Origin: Flavobacteriaceae bacterium
GTDB lineage: Bacteria; Bacteroidota; Bacteroidia; Flavobacteriales; Flavobacteriaceae
Direction of reading: 5' to 3'
Length of the DNA: 64,000 nucleotides
Assembly (NCBI GenBank): GCA_947457615.1
Contig: CANGWK010000016.1
Span: 1 to 64,000 of the forward strand
Below the pieces are notes generated by a model. The model was given only the letters and a program-made list of their open reading frames with translations. It did not search any database and was not told the DNA's origin. Positions 1-11,038 of the stretch are shown one piece after another (the first letter of the stretch is position 1; every line of letters begins with the position of its first letter). The translations under genes and the position numbers were made by a program.

Positions 1-1
1 T

Positions 2-3000
2 ACTTGACTGGTTGTTTTTGAATTCAATTACGTAGTAATATGTACCATCTGGTAATTCGTCACCTGCATTAGATTGACCAATCCATTCGTTAGAATAATC
101 CATTTTAGAATACACTTTTGTTCCATATCGGTTAAAGATTTCTAATTGTTGAACATTCATCAATCTCAAATCGAAGAAGTCATTTTTTGAATCATTATTT
201 GGAGATATACCTTTTTGGATGTCACAATAAATTCTATCTACTATTATACTATGACTTTGTTTACAACCGTTTACATTTACTTGAGCATAAAAAGTGACTG
301 GCAATGGAGAAGGAGTTGTTAATCCTCCAATATAAGTAGTAGCATCAAATGTAGCGTTGGAACCAATTGAAGTTGGTTGAGGTGTACTTGATGGATTTGT
401 TAATGCCCAAATAAAAGTTGCTGAATTTACATCAAATGAACTATTAGTAGGAATAACTTCTAAAGTAAATTTATTGTCAATACATTCACCGAAAAGAGTA
501 AAATCAAATGCAGGGTTAAAAGTAACTGCTCCAGAAGTTGAAGGGCTTGAACACCCAGTAACAGTATTTGTAATAACTACAGAATAAGTTCCTGCTATAG
601 TTGTATCAAACGTAGCAGAAGTTCCAGGGTTAGATCCTACAGGACCATTCCATATATAAGTATAAGTGCCCGGAGTAGAAGGAGTAGCAGTAATGGTTGC
701 GGTAGCCCCTTGACAAATAGTGGCACTAGAAACAGTTACAACTGGAATAGGTTTAATAATTACAGTGCTAGTAGCAATTGTACTAGTACATCCACCAGAA
801 TTTGTTATGGTAACAGAATATGTTCCAGAAACAGAGGCATTAAATGTTGCAACATTTCCTGGATTTGTAACACCCGTTGGAACTGTCCAATTATAAGTAT
901 AGGTTCCTATTGCTCCTGGAGTAGCCGTAACTACTGCATTTATTCCAGCACAAACTGTAGGGCTTGTAACCGAAACTGTAGGGACAGTATTAATTACTGC
1001 TGTTCCTGATGCCGAAATGCTAGAACATCCAGTTAAAGTGTTCGTAATAACAACAGAATATATGCCAGAAACAGTTGCTGTGAATGTGGCAACGTTACCT
1101 GGGTTAGTTGTTCCTGACGGCACAGTCCACACATAAGAATAAATTCCTATTGAACCTGGAGATGCTGTTACAACTGCATTTTGACCCGCACAAACGGTAG
1201 GACTATTAACAGTAACTGTTGGGTTAGTGTTTATAGTAACAATACTAGAAGCTACAGTACTAGTACATCCTGATGTGCTAGTAATAGTTACCGTATAAGT
1301 TCCAGAAACAGTAGCATTAAATGTTGCAACATTTCCTGGGTTTATAACACCTGTTGGAACTGTCCAAGTATAAATATAGGATCCTGAAATTCCTGGTGCA
1401 GCTGTAACTGTAGCGTTTATTCCTGCACAAACGGTTGGACTATTTACAGTAACAGTTGGTACAGAATTAATTGTTACTATTCCGCAAACACTTATGCTAG
1501 AACATCCTGTCGTAGTATTAGTAATAACAACACAATAAGAACCTGCGATAGGTGTCGTAAAAGTAGCAACGTTACCTGGATTAGTTACGCCTACTGGCAC
1601 TGTCCATACATATGAATATGTTCCTGTTGTATCTGGAGTTGCAGTAATAACTGCATTTTGACCAAAACAAACCGTTGGGCTATTAACAGAAACGGTTGGT
1701 TTAGCATTAATAACTAAAGGAGTTGTTGTAGAACTGGCATCTTGGCACAAAGCTAGATTAGCAGTTACTGCATAAGTTATTTGGTATGTACCTGGTAAAG
1801 CAGTAGTTAAATTAACTAATCCTGTAAAGGTATTTACACTTAAACCAGTTGCAGGAGTAACAGAATATGTTCCTCCAGGAGTAAATCCTGCGGCAGATGT
1901 ATCTGGTGTTAATGTTGATGCTACATCAATACATACTGGTGTAGTATAACTAAAGGTACTAACCGATGGGTTTAATATTGGTGAGGATAGTGTAACAGGG
2001 ACAGCCACCGAAATACAACCAGTTAATACATCTTGAACAGTAATAGTATGAGTCCCCGGTATTAAACCACTGAAAATTGGACTAGATTGGTAGGCACCAC
2101 CATCAACACTATACTGATAATTAGTAGTAGTAGTATTTAATGTGTATAAACCAACATTAGAATAATCATTGTTAGCACAAATTGAACTTCCTGCATAATC
2201 TAAAATATCCCAATCATTATTATTGTAAGTAGTATTTGGTAGAGGTGAAATTGTTGACTTTCTTCTAAAATCAGCACCTTCATTGCCTATGCTAGATGGA
2301 GCCCAATTATTATCTCCAAAAGTTCCCCAACTATCAATGAGAGTTGTTCCGTTAAAAAGACCATAATGATCATTTCCATTAACTGTAAAATTAATCGAAC
2401 CCGAACCACTGCTTTGTGCTCCTAAAGAACCATCACCTCCCGGAATTGAAGAACATGAAGAATCGTTACCTAAAGCAATAACATAGGTTGCTCCAGATGC
2501 AATATTAACATTGTTCAATGGCAAAGTAAATCCATAGGCATTACCATTATTTGAAGTTTTAATTGAATAATTTGATAAATTTATAGAAGCTCCCGTTCCA
2601 TTATACAACTCCACATAGGATAAAGATCCAGAGTTTGAATCAGTTGCTTCAGATATAAATAAATCTGTTGGTGTTTGGGCTCCTAAACTTGAAATAGGTG
2701 CAGTAACCTCAACTGTTCCTGTTGGTGTAACACAAGTAGGTTGCGTTACTACTACAACTGTAGGAGTAGGAACTGAATTAACAGTAACATATATTGTTTT
2801 AGGCTCAGAACATTGTCCCGGGCTAGGATTAAATATATAAGGAGTTGAACCAACTAAAGTAGGATCTATTACTGCAGGTGTCCAAGAACCAAGAATTCCA
2901 TTTAATGAAGTTGATGGTAAAGTTGGTAATGGCGCAGTATCCCCTAAACAAATTGAAGCAATTGGTGCAAATGTTGGAGTGATTACAGAATTAATAGTAA

Positions 3001-6000
3001 CAGTTCCAGAAGCAGATGCCGGGCAATTAGCGGTAGTTAATGATATTGCATCAATAAAATTACCAACTGTTAAATCGGCTGTTCCAGCACTAACTGAAAC
3101 AAAACGAAGTGAATAATTAGAAATGCCATTACTTGGGAAAGTATATGGAACGGTATTGTAAACCCATGCAGCTGGCGTAGCTGAAAATTGTCCTAAACTA
3201 ACATAAGGTCCGCCTATAGGTCCAATTTCAACACGCATAACATCCGTTCCACTAAAACGTCCTCTATGAGCAAACGAAACATTTATTGTTGAACCCGGCA
3301 ATACTGACATATCTTGGTAGAGTGTGGAAACTTGATTTGCATTTAATTCAACAAATTGTGTTCCAGAATAAGAAGGTGTTGATTGAAAACCAGATGACCA
3401 AACTTCAATCATTCCATCTGTTGCAGTAGTTCTCCAACAAGAAAAATTACTTTGATTAACAAATAATGATCCTGCAGTTGGAACACCAATTGGTGCATCA
3501 AAATCTACATTACATAAACTACTTACGTTATTTACAACAACAGTATAAACTCCTGAAACATTAGTTGTAAAACTAGCTACATTTCCTGGGTTAGTTACTC
3601 CTGCTGGCACAGTCCATGTGTAAGTATACGTTCCTGGTGTAGATACAGTTGCTGTAACAGTTGCTATACCGCCACAAAGAATTGGACTATTAACAGTAAC
3701 AATTGGAATAGGATTTATTGAAACAGTAGAAGATACACTAATACTAGAACATCCAGTAACAGTATTTGTTGCAATTACCGAATAATTTCCACTAACTGTT
3801 GCATTAAAAGTAGCTACATTTCCAGGATTAGTTACTCCTGATGGACAAATCCAAATGTAAAAATAAGTTCCTGTAGGTGTTGGCGTAGCCGTTACTGTTG
3901 CAGTCTGACCTTGGCAAGCCGTTGGACTAGTAACGGTTACAGTTGGAAGTGCATTAACAGTTATTGTTCCTGAACCACTTACACTTGAGCATCCTGTAAT
4001 AGTATTTGTGATTATTACAGAATAAACTCCTCCAACAGCTGTTGTAAAAGTAGCAACGTTGCCAGGAGGAATTGCTCCAGCAGGTATTGTCCATGAATAA
4101 CTGTAGGTTCCGGCTGTTCCTGGAGTAGCAGTTACAGTTGCATTTTGACCTGCACAAACAGTAGAATTATTTACTGTGACAGTTGGTTTAATTGGATCAA
4201 CTAAAATTATTGGAGTAACATAAGGATAGGTACATCCATTTAATGTAATCGAAAAATTAGAATATGTTGCTGCATTTAATCCTGAAATAACTATATATCC
4301 GGAGTTATTAGATGTAAAGTTTAAAGGCCCAACAGCTGTAGTTCCTTGTTGGTAGGAAACCCCGTATGTAGTACTAGGAGCCATACCTGATATTGTGATA
4401 GAACCGTTAGTACCACTACAAGTAGTTGGATTAGAACTTGAATATATTGGCTGAGCTTGAATTGTAAAGTTAGCAGTGAAATAAGCTCCATTGTTATCAA
4501 TAAGTATATTTTCATCGCATCCAGCTGGATTTGATGTGCTTCCAGTAAGATCATAATATACTTGTATTACATAATTTCCAGGGGGATATGTAGTCAAGTT
4601 AACTGGTGAATAAGGATTTGTAGTTCCATCGGCCACAACTCTGTTCCATTTTTGATCACCTGTATTACATGGGCCTCCCGAAGGGAAAGTGCCTCCTGAA
4701 CAGTTATCAAATAATGGTAATCCCATTACTTGGAATGCGGATGGAGTTGTAGTAGCTGGATAAATTCTATAGTTTAATCGAGCACTACAAATATTTGCAG
4801 TAGCTGATTTGAAAGTTTTAACTTCAGCACCTCTCAATATGAGAAGATTTGAGTTTTGAACGTAGGTTCCTAAATTAGAATTTTGGAATACATTACCTAC
4901 AGGTCCGATAATATCAGTTCCTGAACCAACAGTATTAAAGAAATTAGAAGTAGAACAATTGGATAACCAAACTGCACTTGCATAACTTCCTAAAGAACAG
5001 TTAGTGTTAACTGTAACATCTAATGTAGTGTTTGCAGCACATTGACCAGCATCTGGCTGGAAAGTATAAGTCCCTGATGCCGTATTACTTACTGTCGCAG
5101 GAGACCAAACCCCTGTTATTTGTGGAATATTACTAGAGAAATTAGATAATACTGGTGCAGCAGCTCCTGAACAAATTGGTGCTGGTGTAGTAAATATTGG
5201 TATTACACTATTATTTACAGTAACATTCATGGTGGTTGGTAAAGCACATTGGCCAGCTGTAGGTGTAAAAGTATACGTTACAGTTCCTGTTACTGAAGTA
5301 TCAATTGTTGCAGGAGACCATGTTCCTGAAATACCTACTGTATTATTAGAAGTAGTAGGTAAAACTGGTGCGGTAACTCCTTGGCATAATGGTAGAATTT
5401 GAGTAAATGTTGGTGTTACAGGTGTTAATAGATGTAACAACACATTTTCTGATTTAATTACTTGTGTCCCGTCACATGCTGTATATGTAGCTTGTGCAGT
5501 CATATTAGTATCTTGAGTGACACATAAATTTGCAGTTAGGTTAGGAGTAAACGGAGTTCCATTTTGAAGCCATTGAAAAGTAACATTAGAATTTCCATTT
5601 GGTAAAAATCTCCAAGCTTCATTATGTGCTTCCCAAGTTCCAGTATTTCTTCCAGGAGGCACAACTGCATTGGTTCCTGCTGCATTTTGAATTCCGATTA
5701 CTCCGCTTCCAGAATTCCATGTAGTACATGAAGTTCTATCCTTAACATATACATCAATAACGTTAGAGGTCTCATATAAAACTATCTGACTAGTTTGAAG
5801 ACCAACACTATTTAAACAACTAAATTGTGCCAACTTACTATAGTTAATTACAAAAACTCTACAAGGTGCTACGCCTAATACTTGATAATTAATGTTTGGT
5901 TGAGCAGGTGGAGTTACAATACTAGGGTTAGTATCTTGATATGGTGCATAAATTGCATTTCTAATTGGAAATGTAGTGCTAGGTATTTGAGCTGTATATG

Positions 6001-9000
6001 CCCATGGACAATTCGATCCGGCAGCATGGGTATCAAAAGTTACCACCCCGTTAGCACCAACATTTAATTTATTGTAAGGAACTCCATAAAAACAAAATTT
6101 AAATGGTATTGTTAAATCACCGGACCAAACATCATCTTGATTTACAAAAAGTTGGGTTCCTCCTGTAAAAGGGAAGGCTGGCGTATAAGGTGCTGAAAAT
6201 ACATTATAAGAACTAGTATCACGAGAATCTGTATAGGTAGCTGTTAAACTCACACAGTTATTATCTGGACAAACATTTATTTGTCCTGGACTAGTTGTTG
6301 TTAAATTTAAATTTACTCCTGCACATTCAGGTAATGGTGGGTTTACATATAAATTTGAAGGGATAGACCATCCACTTTGACTATTAGACGTACATATAGA
6401 TCTTACATAAACATCATAAAATGATCCAACAGTTAAACCAGAAATGGTTGTAGGATTTGTATTTACTATTGTTCCAATTGAACCAGAACCCGGTGCTGGA
6501 GAACCTTGGGGTAAATAAAGTACTTCCCATTGAGTTGCACTTCCTGTTTCTGTCCAAGAAACTAATGCAGTAGTTAAAGAATTAGAACCTGTTAACACTA
6601 ATGTAGGTACAGAACATGTTGCTGTATAAGTTGTTTTGGGTCCAGACCAAGAACTAGAACTAGTAGAAGAACATACAGCTCTTACATAAAAATCATAACA
6701 AGTTGCAGAATTTAATCCTGAAATTGTAATTGGATTAGTTGCCGCTGTAATAACTCCTGTTGTAGTTTCATTAGGTGCTGGTGAGCCACATGGTAATGCA
6801 ATTACTTCCCATGCTGAAGGAACTGATCCATCAGGATTTGCAGGTTGTGTCCAACCTAATGCAATTGAATTATATAATACTGTAGCAGTTGGTGTTGTTA
6901 ATACTATTGGTTTCTGACAAGGAGGCGCGGGTGAACAAGTAACACTTGCTAACCAACCTGCTGCATTTGTAGTTCCATTGGAGGTAAACAAAAAGGTCAA
7001 AGCACCGTTTGGCGTTGAAGAGGTAATTGGTTGTGGAATTGTAGTTCCTGAATAGGTTGCCAATAGTGTTCCTGTTGTTCCTATTCCATCATATACTTGT
7101 AATATATCGGTATTTAACTGTGTATTAAACTCTGAAAAAGTTACGGTTACTTGATCTCCAGGGTTAACAGGATTTATTATTGTAGTTCCACCATTAAGAG
7201 CAGTAACATTATTAGGGTAAGGGCCAGCAATTCCTCCTGGATCTACAAAATTACCACCACATATTGGTGGTGCAATTGGAGTTGTTGCAGAAACTGGACC
7301 AGACCAGGAACTGGAACTTGATGCAGAACATACAGCTCTTACATAAAAATCATAACATGTTAACGGGATTAATCCTGTGACTGTAAATGGATTTGTTGCT
7401 GCAGTAATAACTCCTGTTGCATTAGCAGAAGGTGCTGGTGAACCACAAGGTAAAGCAATTACTTCCCATGCATTTGGGATTGTAGTGTCAGGATTAGCGG
7501 GCTGAGTCCATGCTACTGTTACTGAATTATACAATACAGTTACCTGAGGAATATTTAAAACTATTGGCTTTTGACATGGTGGAGCGGGTGCGCAAGTAAC
7601 AGTTGCTAACCATCCAGACGCTACTGTACTTCCATTAGAGTTAAATACAAATGTTAACGATCCGTCTGGAGAGGAGGATGTAATTGGTTGTGGAATAAAT
7701 GGGCCCGAATAAGTTGCTAATAGAGTACCTGAAGTACCTATTCCATCATATACTTGTAATATATCTGTATTTAATTGTGTATTAAATGCTGTAAATGTAA
7801 CTGTAACTTGATCACCAGGATTAACTGGATTTATTGTTGTGGTAGATGCAACAATGTTATTAGCATAATTTCCTGCAATTCCTCCTGGATCTACAAAATT
7901 ACCACCACATATTGGTGGCGCAATAGGAGTTGTAGCACTAACTGGATCTGTCCAAGAACTTGAGCTTGATGGTGAACATACAGCTCTTACATAAAAATCA
8001 TAACATGTTAATGGTGTTAAACCTGTAACGGTAAATGGATTTGTTCCCGCAGTAATAATTCCTGTTGCAGTAGCAGAAGGTGCTGGGGAACCACATGGCA
8101 AGGCAATTACTTCCCATGCATTTGGGATTGTAGTATCTGGATTTGCCGGTTGTGTCCATGCTAATGAAACTGAATTATACAATATGGTAGCGGTAGGAGC
8201 ATTTAATAATATTGGTTTTTGACACGGTGGAGCTGGTGCACAAGTTACATTTGCCAACCAACCTGCTCCTACTGTAGTAGCATTTGATGTAAAAACAAAA
8301 GTTAAACAACCATCAGGTGAAGAGGATGTAATCACGGGAGGAAGAGTTGGACCTGAATATGTTCCTAATAATGCCCCAGAGGTTCCATTACCATCATACA
8401 CTTTTAATAAATCGGTATTTAATTGTGTATTAAATGCTGTAAAAGTTACTGTAACTTGTTCTCCTGGATTTGGACAAATTGTAGATGAATAATTTGCATT
8501 ATTTGCATAGTTTCCTGTAGGTCCACCTGTATCTACAAAATTTCCTCCACAAATTGGCGGTGCAATAGGAGTTGTAGCATTAACTGGTCCTACCCAATCA
8601 CTGTTATTCTCACACACCGCTCTAATATAAAAGTCATAACAAGTTAATGGAGATAATCCAGAAAACACATATGGGTTTTCAAACACCATCACATCTGCTG
8701 TGGAACCCACTGTTGGAGCAGGAGAACCACACGGTAAAGCTATAATGTCCCAAGCTGAAGGCGCATTTCCATCAGGATTAGCTGGTTGTGTCCATGCCAA
8801 AGTTACCGAATCATATACTACTGTTCCAAAAGGGATGTTTAATAAAATTGGTTTTTGGCAACTTGGTGCTGGTACACAGGTAACATTAGCAACCCAACCT
8901 GCTGCTTGTGTAGTATCGTTAGATGTAAAAACAAAAGTTAAACTTCCGCTTGGTGATGAAGAAGTAATTGAAAATGGAACAGTAGGCGTACCTGAATAAG

Positions 9001-10849
9001 TTGCCAATAAGTTTCCCGATGCGCTTGTACCATCATAAACTTTTAATAAATCAGTATTTGCTTGCGTATTAAAAGAGGTAAAAGTTACCGTTACTTGATT
9101 TCCAGGAGTAATAGGATTAATTACGGTTGTTCCTAAGGTTTCAGTAATATTATTAGGATAATTTCCAGCTTGTCCTCCAGCATCAATAAATAGTCCGCCA
9201 CATACTGGAGGAGCTACTGCAGTAGTAAATAAGAATGGACCTGCCCATGCACTAAATGTAGTTCCAGCTCCATTACAATCTGCTCGAACCCAATATTGAT
9301 ATGCAGTGTCTGGATTTAAACCTGACACCATACTATTGGTACTTGAAGTAGTTGTCGTTCCAGGAGCAGTTGGCACGTTACCTCCTGCAGGTTGAACTGT
9401 ATATTGCCAAGATAAAGAAGTTGGACATATCCAAGATAATTGAGCGCCAGTTGGAGTTACCGCAGGAACTGCTAAATCAGTTGGTTGAGCACAATTTAAT
9501 TGTTGTATTAATAAGGTATATGGGTATGTTTGTGTTACAGAAGTTGAAGACAATACAATGATATAAGTCTGCCCAGCAGTAACATTTAAACTAGTAATAG
9601 TTCTAACTCCAGCGGTTGCATTGGCAACTCCTGCTAAACAAGTTAAACCAACATTAGAACATCCATTATATACAAAAATTCCAGAATTAGTTGCTGTTGC
9701 AGCGCCTGGAGTCATTGTAATACTGATAGCTCCAGTGGTTGTAGCAGTGTAAGAATAAAAAACATCGTTACCGGTCATGTAATTAGTGGTGGTTCCTGCG
9801 CAAGCTGTTGGCTGTGTTACATCGGTGGTATCGCTATAATTAGCTGTCGTATCTGTCGTACTATAAGGTAACGTAGGCGGAATTATTATTGCAGTAGGAC
9901 ATGTTAATCCTGGAGTTAATGTGGTGAAGTTAAATGGTCCTACCCAAGCACTATCACTATTAGAGCATTTTGACCTTACATAATAAACATATCCAGTAGC
10001 TGGAGTTAAACCAGTAGCAGAATAAGGTAATGCTCCATTATAAGTAACTCCAACTCCTGTAGGGGTACCTGTTGCAGGAACTACTTCAATTTCCCAAGAA
10101 GTATTGCCATTAGCTCCCCAAGATAGACTAGCGGTTGTAGTTGTTATGTTTGTGGCTGTTAATGAACCACTTGTTGGTGGAATACATTGTTGAACTAATT
10201 TGACTTCATCAACGTACCAGCTGTTCCCTGATAATGTAGTAGTAAGTTGTGTATATTCTCTAACAAATGCTAGATATACTTGTTGTCCAGCATAAGCAGA
10301 TAGGTCAACAGTTTTTAATTCGTATACATTATATACTGCTGCAATTGTAGTCTGATTCCATGTTTGAACCGTGTTAGTGTAATTGGCAAGAGTAGTTTGA
10401 GATCCTGCAGTTGTAATAGTATTGACCTTTATTTTATAATTAACAGCATCTGCGTTATTAAGACCCGTTCTTGTGTAAAAAAGTAATTGACCATTTAATG
10501 GGACGGTAACTAAAGGTGTTGCTAAATAATCAGCGGATGTATTATTAATTCCTATTTGCTTTCTGTTAATAAATGCAGCTTGTGTGCCTGCATAAAAATT
10601 AGTTATGGCCCTCGTCCATCTTATTTGACCGGCTGCAGGTGCAGGAACTCCGTTGTCAAATACTGCCCACTGATTTCCTGTGGTACCAGTACCAGTACCA
10701 GTACCTAAATTCCATGGAGAAGTTGCAACTGGTGTTGCTAAAGCTGGTCCTGTCGTGTTTTCAAATCCTTCTATCCCTGGTGTTGGAAATTGGGAATAAC
10801 TAACGAATGAAAACAATAAAGCGAATAGTAAAAAGGTAATTTTTTTCAT
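2..10849 (-). CDS. Giant secreted multi-repeat protein with type IX secretion type B sorting domain (partial)
   Basis: One frame stays open on the minus strand from ATG 10849 to the window edge, 3,616 codons; codon phase at both ends agrees and the stop lies beyond base 1. A signal peptide (about residues 1-20, ending SYSQ) is followed by a jelly-roll-like domain (20-220), an FN3 domain, then four CUB-like plus FN3 pairs (about 545-1400; motif CGGNFVDPGG, then CQKPI). Further on are a nidogen-like segment (about 1510-1790), eight PKD/Ig-like repeats of about 80 residues (NPGNVATF motif) and a lamin-tail-like domain (about 2715-2840). The end (about 3545 on, starting ISPNNDSKNDFF) is the gliding motility-associated C-terminal domain used for T9SS export and surface attachment. 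Probably a cell-surface adhesin; the ligand is unknown. Only a handful of residues should be missing, because this domain normally ends soon after the YYYVIEFKN segment. Confidence 0.93.
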   Translation of the reverse strand, partial: MKKITFLLFALLFSFVSYSQFPTPGIEGFENTTGPALATPVATSPWNLGTGTGTGTTGNQWAVFDNGVPAPAAGQIRWTRAITNFYAGTQAAFINRKQIGINNTSADYLATPLVTVPLNGQLLFYTRTGLNNADAVNYKIKVNTITTAGSQTTLANYTNTVQTWNQTTIAAVYNVYELKTVDLSAYAGQQVYLAFVREYTQLTTTLSGNSWYVDEVKLVQQCIPPTSGSLTATNITTTTASLSWGANGNTSWEIEVVPATGTPTGVGVTYNGALPYSATGLTPATGYVYYVRSKCSNSDSAWVGPFNFTTLTPGLTCPTAIIIPPTLPYSTTDTTANYSDTTDVTQPTACAGTTTNYMTGNDVFYSYTATTTGAISITMTPGAATATNSGIFVYNGCSNVGLTCLAGVANATAGVRTITSLNVTAGQTYIIVLSSTSVTQTYPYTLLIQQLNCAQPTDLAVPAVTPTGAQLSWICPTSLSWQYTVQPAGGNVPTAPGTTTTSSTNSMVSGLNPDTAYQYWVRADCNGAGTTFSAWAGPFLFTTAVAPPVCGGLFIDAGGQAGNYPNNITETLGTTVINPITPGNQVTVTFTSFNTQANTDLLKVYDGTSASGNLLATYSGTPTVPFSITSSSPSGSLTFVFTSNDTTQAAGWVANVTCVPAPSCQKPILLNIPFGTVVYDSVTLAWTQPANPDGNAPSAWDIIALPCGSPAPTVGSTADVMVFENPYVFSGLSPLTCYDFYIRAVCENNSDWVGPVNATTPIAPPICGGNFVDTGGPTGNYANNANYSSTICPNPGEQVTVTFTAFNTQLNTDLLKVYDGNGTSGALLGTYSGPTLPPVITSSSPDGCLTFVFTSNATTVGAGWLANVTCAPAPPCQKPILLNAPTATILYNSVSLAWTQPANPDTTIPNAWEVIALPCGSPAPSATATGIITAGTNPFTVTGLTPLTCYDFYVRAVCSPSSSSSWTDPVSATTPIAPPICGGNFVDPGGIAGNYANNIVASTTTINPVNPGDQVTVTFTAFNTQLNTDILQVYDGIGTSGTLLATYSGPFIPQPITSSSPDGSLTFVFNSNGSTVASGWLATVTCAPAPPCQKPIVLNIPQVTVLYNSVTVAWTQPANPDTTIPNAWEVIALPCGSPAPSANATGVITAATNPFTVTGLIPLTCYDFYVRAVCSASSSSSWSGPVSATTPIAPPICGGNFVDPGGIAGPYPNNVTALNGGTTIINPVNPGDQVTVTFSEFNTQLNTDILQVYDGIGTTGTLLATYSGTTIPQPITSSTPNGALTFLFTSNGTTNAAGWLASVTCSPAPPCQKPIVLTTPTATVLYNSIALGWTQPANPDGSVPSAWEVIALPCGSPAPNETTTGVITAATNPITISGLNSATCYDFYVRAVCSSTSSSSWSGPKTTYTATCSVPTLVLTGSNSLTTALVSWTETGSATQWEVLYLPQGSPAPGSGSIGTIVNTNPTTISGLTVGSFYDVYVRSICTSNSQSGWSIPSNLYVNPPLPECAGVNLNLTTTSPGQINVCPDNNCVSLTATYTDSRDTSSYNVFSAPYTPAFPFTGGTQLFVNQDDVWSGDLTIPFKFCFYGVPYNKLNVGANGVVTFDTHAAGSNCPWAYTAQIPSTTFPIRNAIYAPYQDTNPSIVTPPAQPNINYQVLGVAPCRVFVINYSKLAQFSCLNSVGLQTSQIVLYETSNVIDVYVKDRTSCTTWNSGSGVIGIQNAAGTNAVVPPGRNTGTWEAHNEAWRFLPNGNSNVTFQWLQNGTPFTPNLTANLCVTQDTNMTAQATYTACDGTQVIKSENVLLHLLTPVTPTFTQILPLCQGVTAPVLPTTSNNTVGISGTWSPATIDTSVTGTVTYTFTPTAGQCALPTTMNVTVNNSVIPIFTTPAPICSGAAAPVLSNFSSNIPQITGVWSPATVSNTASGTYTFQPDAGQCAANTTLDVTVNTNCSLGSYASAVWLSNCSTSNFFNTVGSGTDIIGPVGNVFQNSNLGTYVQNSNLLILRGAEVKTFKSATANICSARLNYRIYPATTTPSAFQVMGLPLFDNCSGGTFPSGGPCNTGDQKWNRVVADGTTNPYSPVNLTTYPPGNYVIQVYYDLTGSTSNPAGCDENILIDNNGAYFTANFTIQAQPIYSSSNPTTCSGTNGSITISGMAPSTTYGVSYQQGTTAVGPLNFTSNNSGYIVISGLNAATYSNFSITLNGCTYPYVTPIILVDPIKPTVTVNNSTVCAGQNATVTATPGTAGTYSYSWTIPAGAIPPGNVATFTTAVGGVYSVIITNTITGCSSVSGSGTITVNALPTVTVTSPTACQGQTATVTATPTPTGTYFYIWICPSGVTNPGNVATFNATVSGNYSVIATNTVTGCSSISVSSTVSINPIPIVTVNSPILCGGIATVTATVSTPGTYTYTWTVPAGVTNPGNVASFTTNVSGVYTVVVNNVSSLCNVDFDAPIGVPTAGSLFVNQSNFSCWRTTATDGMIEVWSSGFQSTPSYSGTQFVELNANQVSTLYQDMSVLPGSTINVSFAHRGRFSGTDVMRVEIGPIGGPYVSLGQFSATPAAWVYNTVPYTFPSNGISNYSLRFVSVSAGTADLTVGNFIDAISLTTANCPASASGTVTINSVITPTFAPIASICLGDTAPLPTLPSTSLNGILGSWTPAVIDPTLVGSTPYIFNPSPGQCSEPKTIYVTVNSVPTPTVVVVTQPTCVTPTGTVEVTAPISSLGAQTPTDLFISEATDSNSGSLSYVELYNGTGASINLSNYSIKTSNNGNAYGFTLPLNNVNIASGATYVIALGNDSSCSSIPGGDGSLGAQSSGSGSINFTVNGNDHYGLFNGTTLIDSWGTFGDNNWAPSSIGNEGADFRRKSTISPLPNTTYNNNDWDILDYAGSSICANNDYSNVGLYTLNTTTTNYQYSVDGGAYQSSPIFSGLIPGTHTITVQDVLTGCISVAVPVTLSSPILNPSVSTFSYTTPVCIDVASTLTPDTSAAGFTPGGTYSVTPATGLSVNTFTGLVNLTTALPGTYQITYAVTANLALCQDASSTTTPLVINAKPTVSVNSPTVCFGQNAVITATPDTTGTYSYVWTVPVGVTNPGNVATFTTPIAGSYCVVITNTTTGCSSISVCGIVTINSVPTVTVNSPTVCAGINATVTAAPGISGSYIYTWTVPTGVINPGNVATFNATVSGTYTVTITSTSGCTSTVASSIVTINTNPTVTVNSPTVCAGQNAVVTASPGSIGIYSYVWTVPSGTTNPGNVATFTATVSGIYSVVITNTLTGCSSISASGTAVINTVPTVSVTSPTVCAGINAVVTATPGAIGTYTYNWTVPTGVTNPGNVATFNASVSGTYSVTITNSGGCTSTIATSTVIIKPIPVVTVSSATICQGATATITATPSTPGTYTYIWNGPVGSNPGTSATFDTTIAGTYSVVITNTVTGCSSPSTSGAVTFNPAFDFTLFGECIDNKFTLEVIPTNSSFDVNSATFIWALTNPSSTPQPTSIGSNATFDATTYIGGLTTPSPLPVTFYAQVNVNGCKQSHSIIVDRIYCDIQKGISPNNDSKNDFFDLRLMNVQQLEIFNRYGTKVYSKMDYSNEWIGQSNAGDELPDGTYYYVIEFKNNQSS
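512..1715 (-). repeat. Five tandem ~240-bp coding repeats (PKD/Ig-like domains)
   Basis: Five consecutive units of about 80 codons inside the giant gene, beginning near 1705, 1465, 1229, 985 and 749 on the minus strand. Each encodes a PTVTVNSPTVCAGQNA-like start, a TWTVPxGVTNPGNVATF core and a C-terminal TGCSS. The units are diverged at DNA level but clearly homologous. This is protein-domain duplication, not a mobile or CRISPR repeat. Confidence 0.85.
3510..4190 (-). repeat. Second cluster of three PKD/Ig-like coding repeats
   Basis: Three more units of the same 80-residue family as at 512-1715, beginning near 4190, 3947 and 3710 on the minus strand. They are separated from the first cluster by a lamin-tail-like and other unique segments, so the array was split or built in two places. 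Confidence 0.8.
6640..9215 (-). repeat. Four CUB-like plus FN3 coding repeats, period ~645 bp
   Basis: A unit of about 215 codons occurs four times. The segment encoding the CGG of each CUB-like domain lies near 9190, 8545, 7908 and 7256. Each unit then encodes a VTVTFTxFNTQLNTDxLxVYDG segment and an FN3 part containing WExIALPCGSPAP and TCYDFYVRAVC. DNA similarity between units is visible by eye, which points to recent duplication or gene conversion. Confidence 0.85.
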
Positions 10850-11014
10850 TATTATTTTATATTATTAAAATTGAATGTTATAATTATTTGAACTTATAAT
10901 CCCCAAATTTAAAAAAAAATTTCAAAAAAACCGTCCGATGTTTAAAATATTAGTTGAAAAATAGTTTTTTTGCTTCTTTATTCTTAAAAACAGACAACAT
11001 CAAATTCAATTGCT

Positions 11015-11022
11015 TAATTTTG
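11015..11022 (+). promoter_or_regulatory. -7 box upstream of hflX
   Basis: TAATTTTG fits the Bacteroidetes -7 consensus TAnnTTTG and lies 16 nt before the hflX ATG. No clear -33 TTG is seen at 17-23 nt. Confidence 0.45.
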
Positions 11023-11038
11023 TAGCTTATTAATTTTT

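Noticed and set aside
710..9561. Several small plus- and minus-strand frames inside the first 10.8 kb
   Set aside because: They lie over the single long minus-strand frame, have low-complexity Asn/Ser/Cys composition and no recognisable domain.
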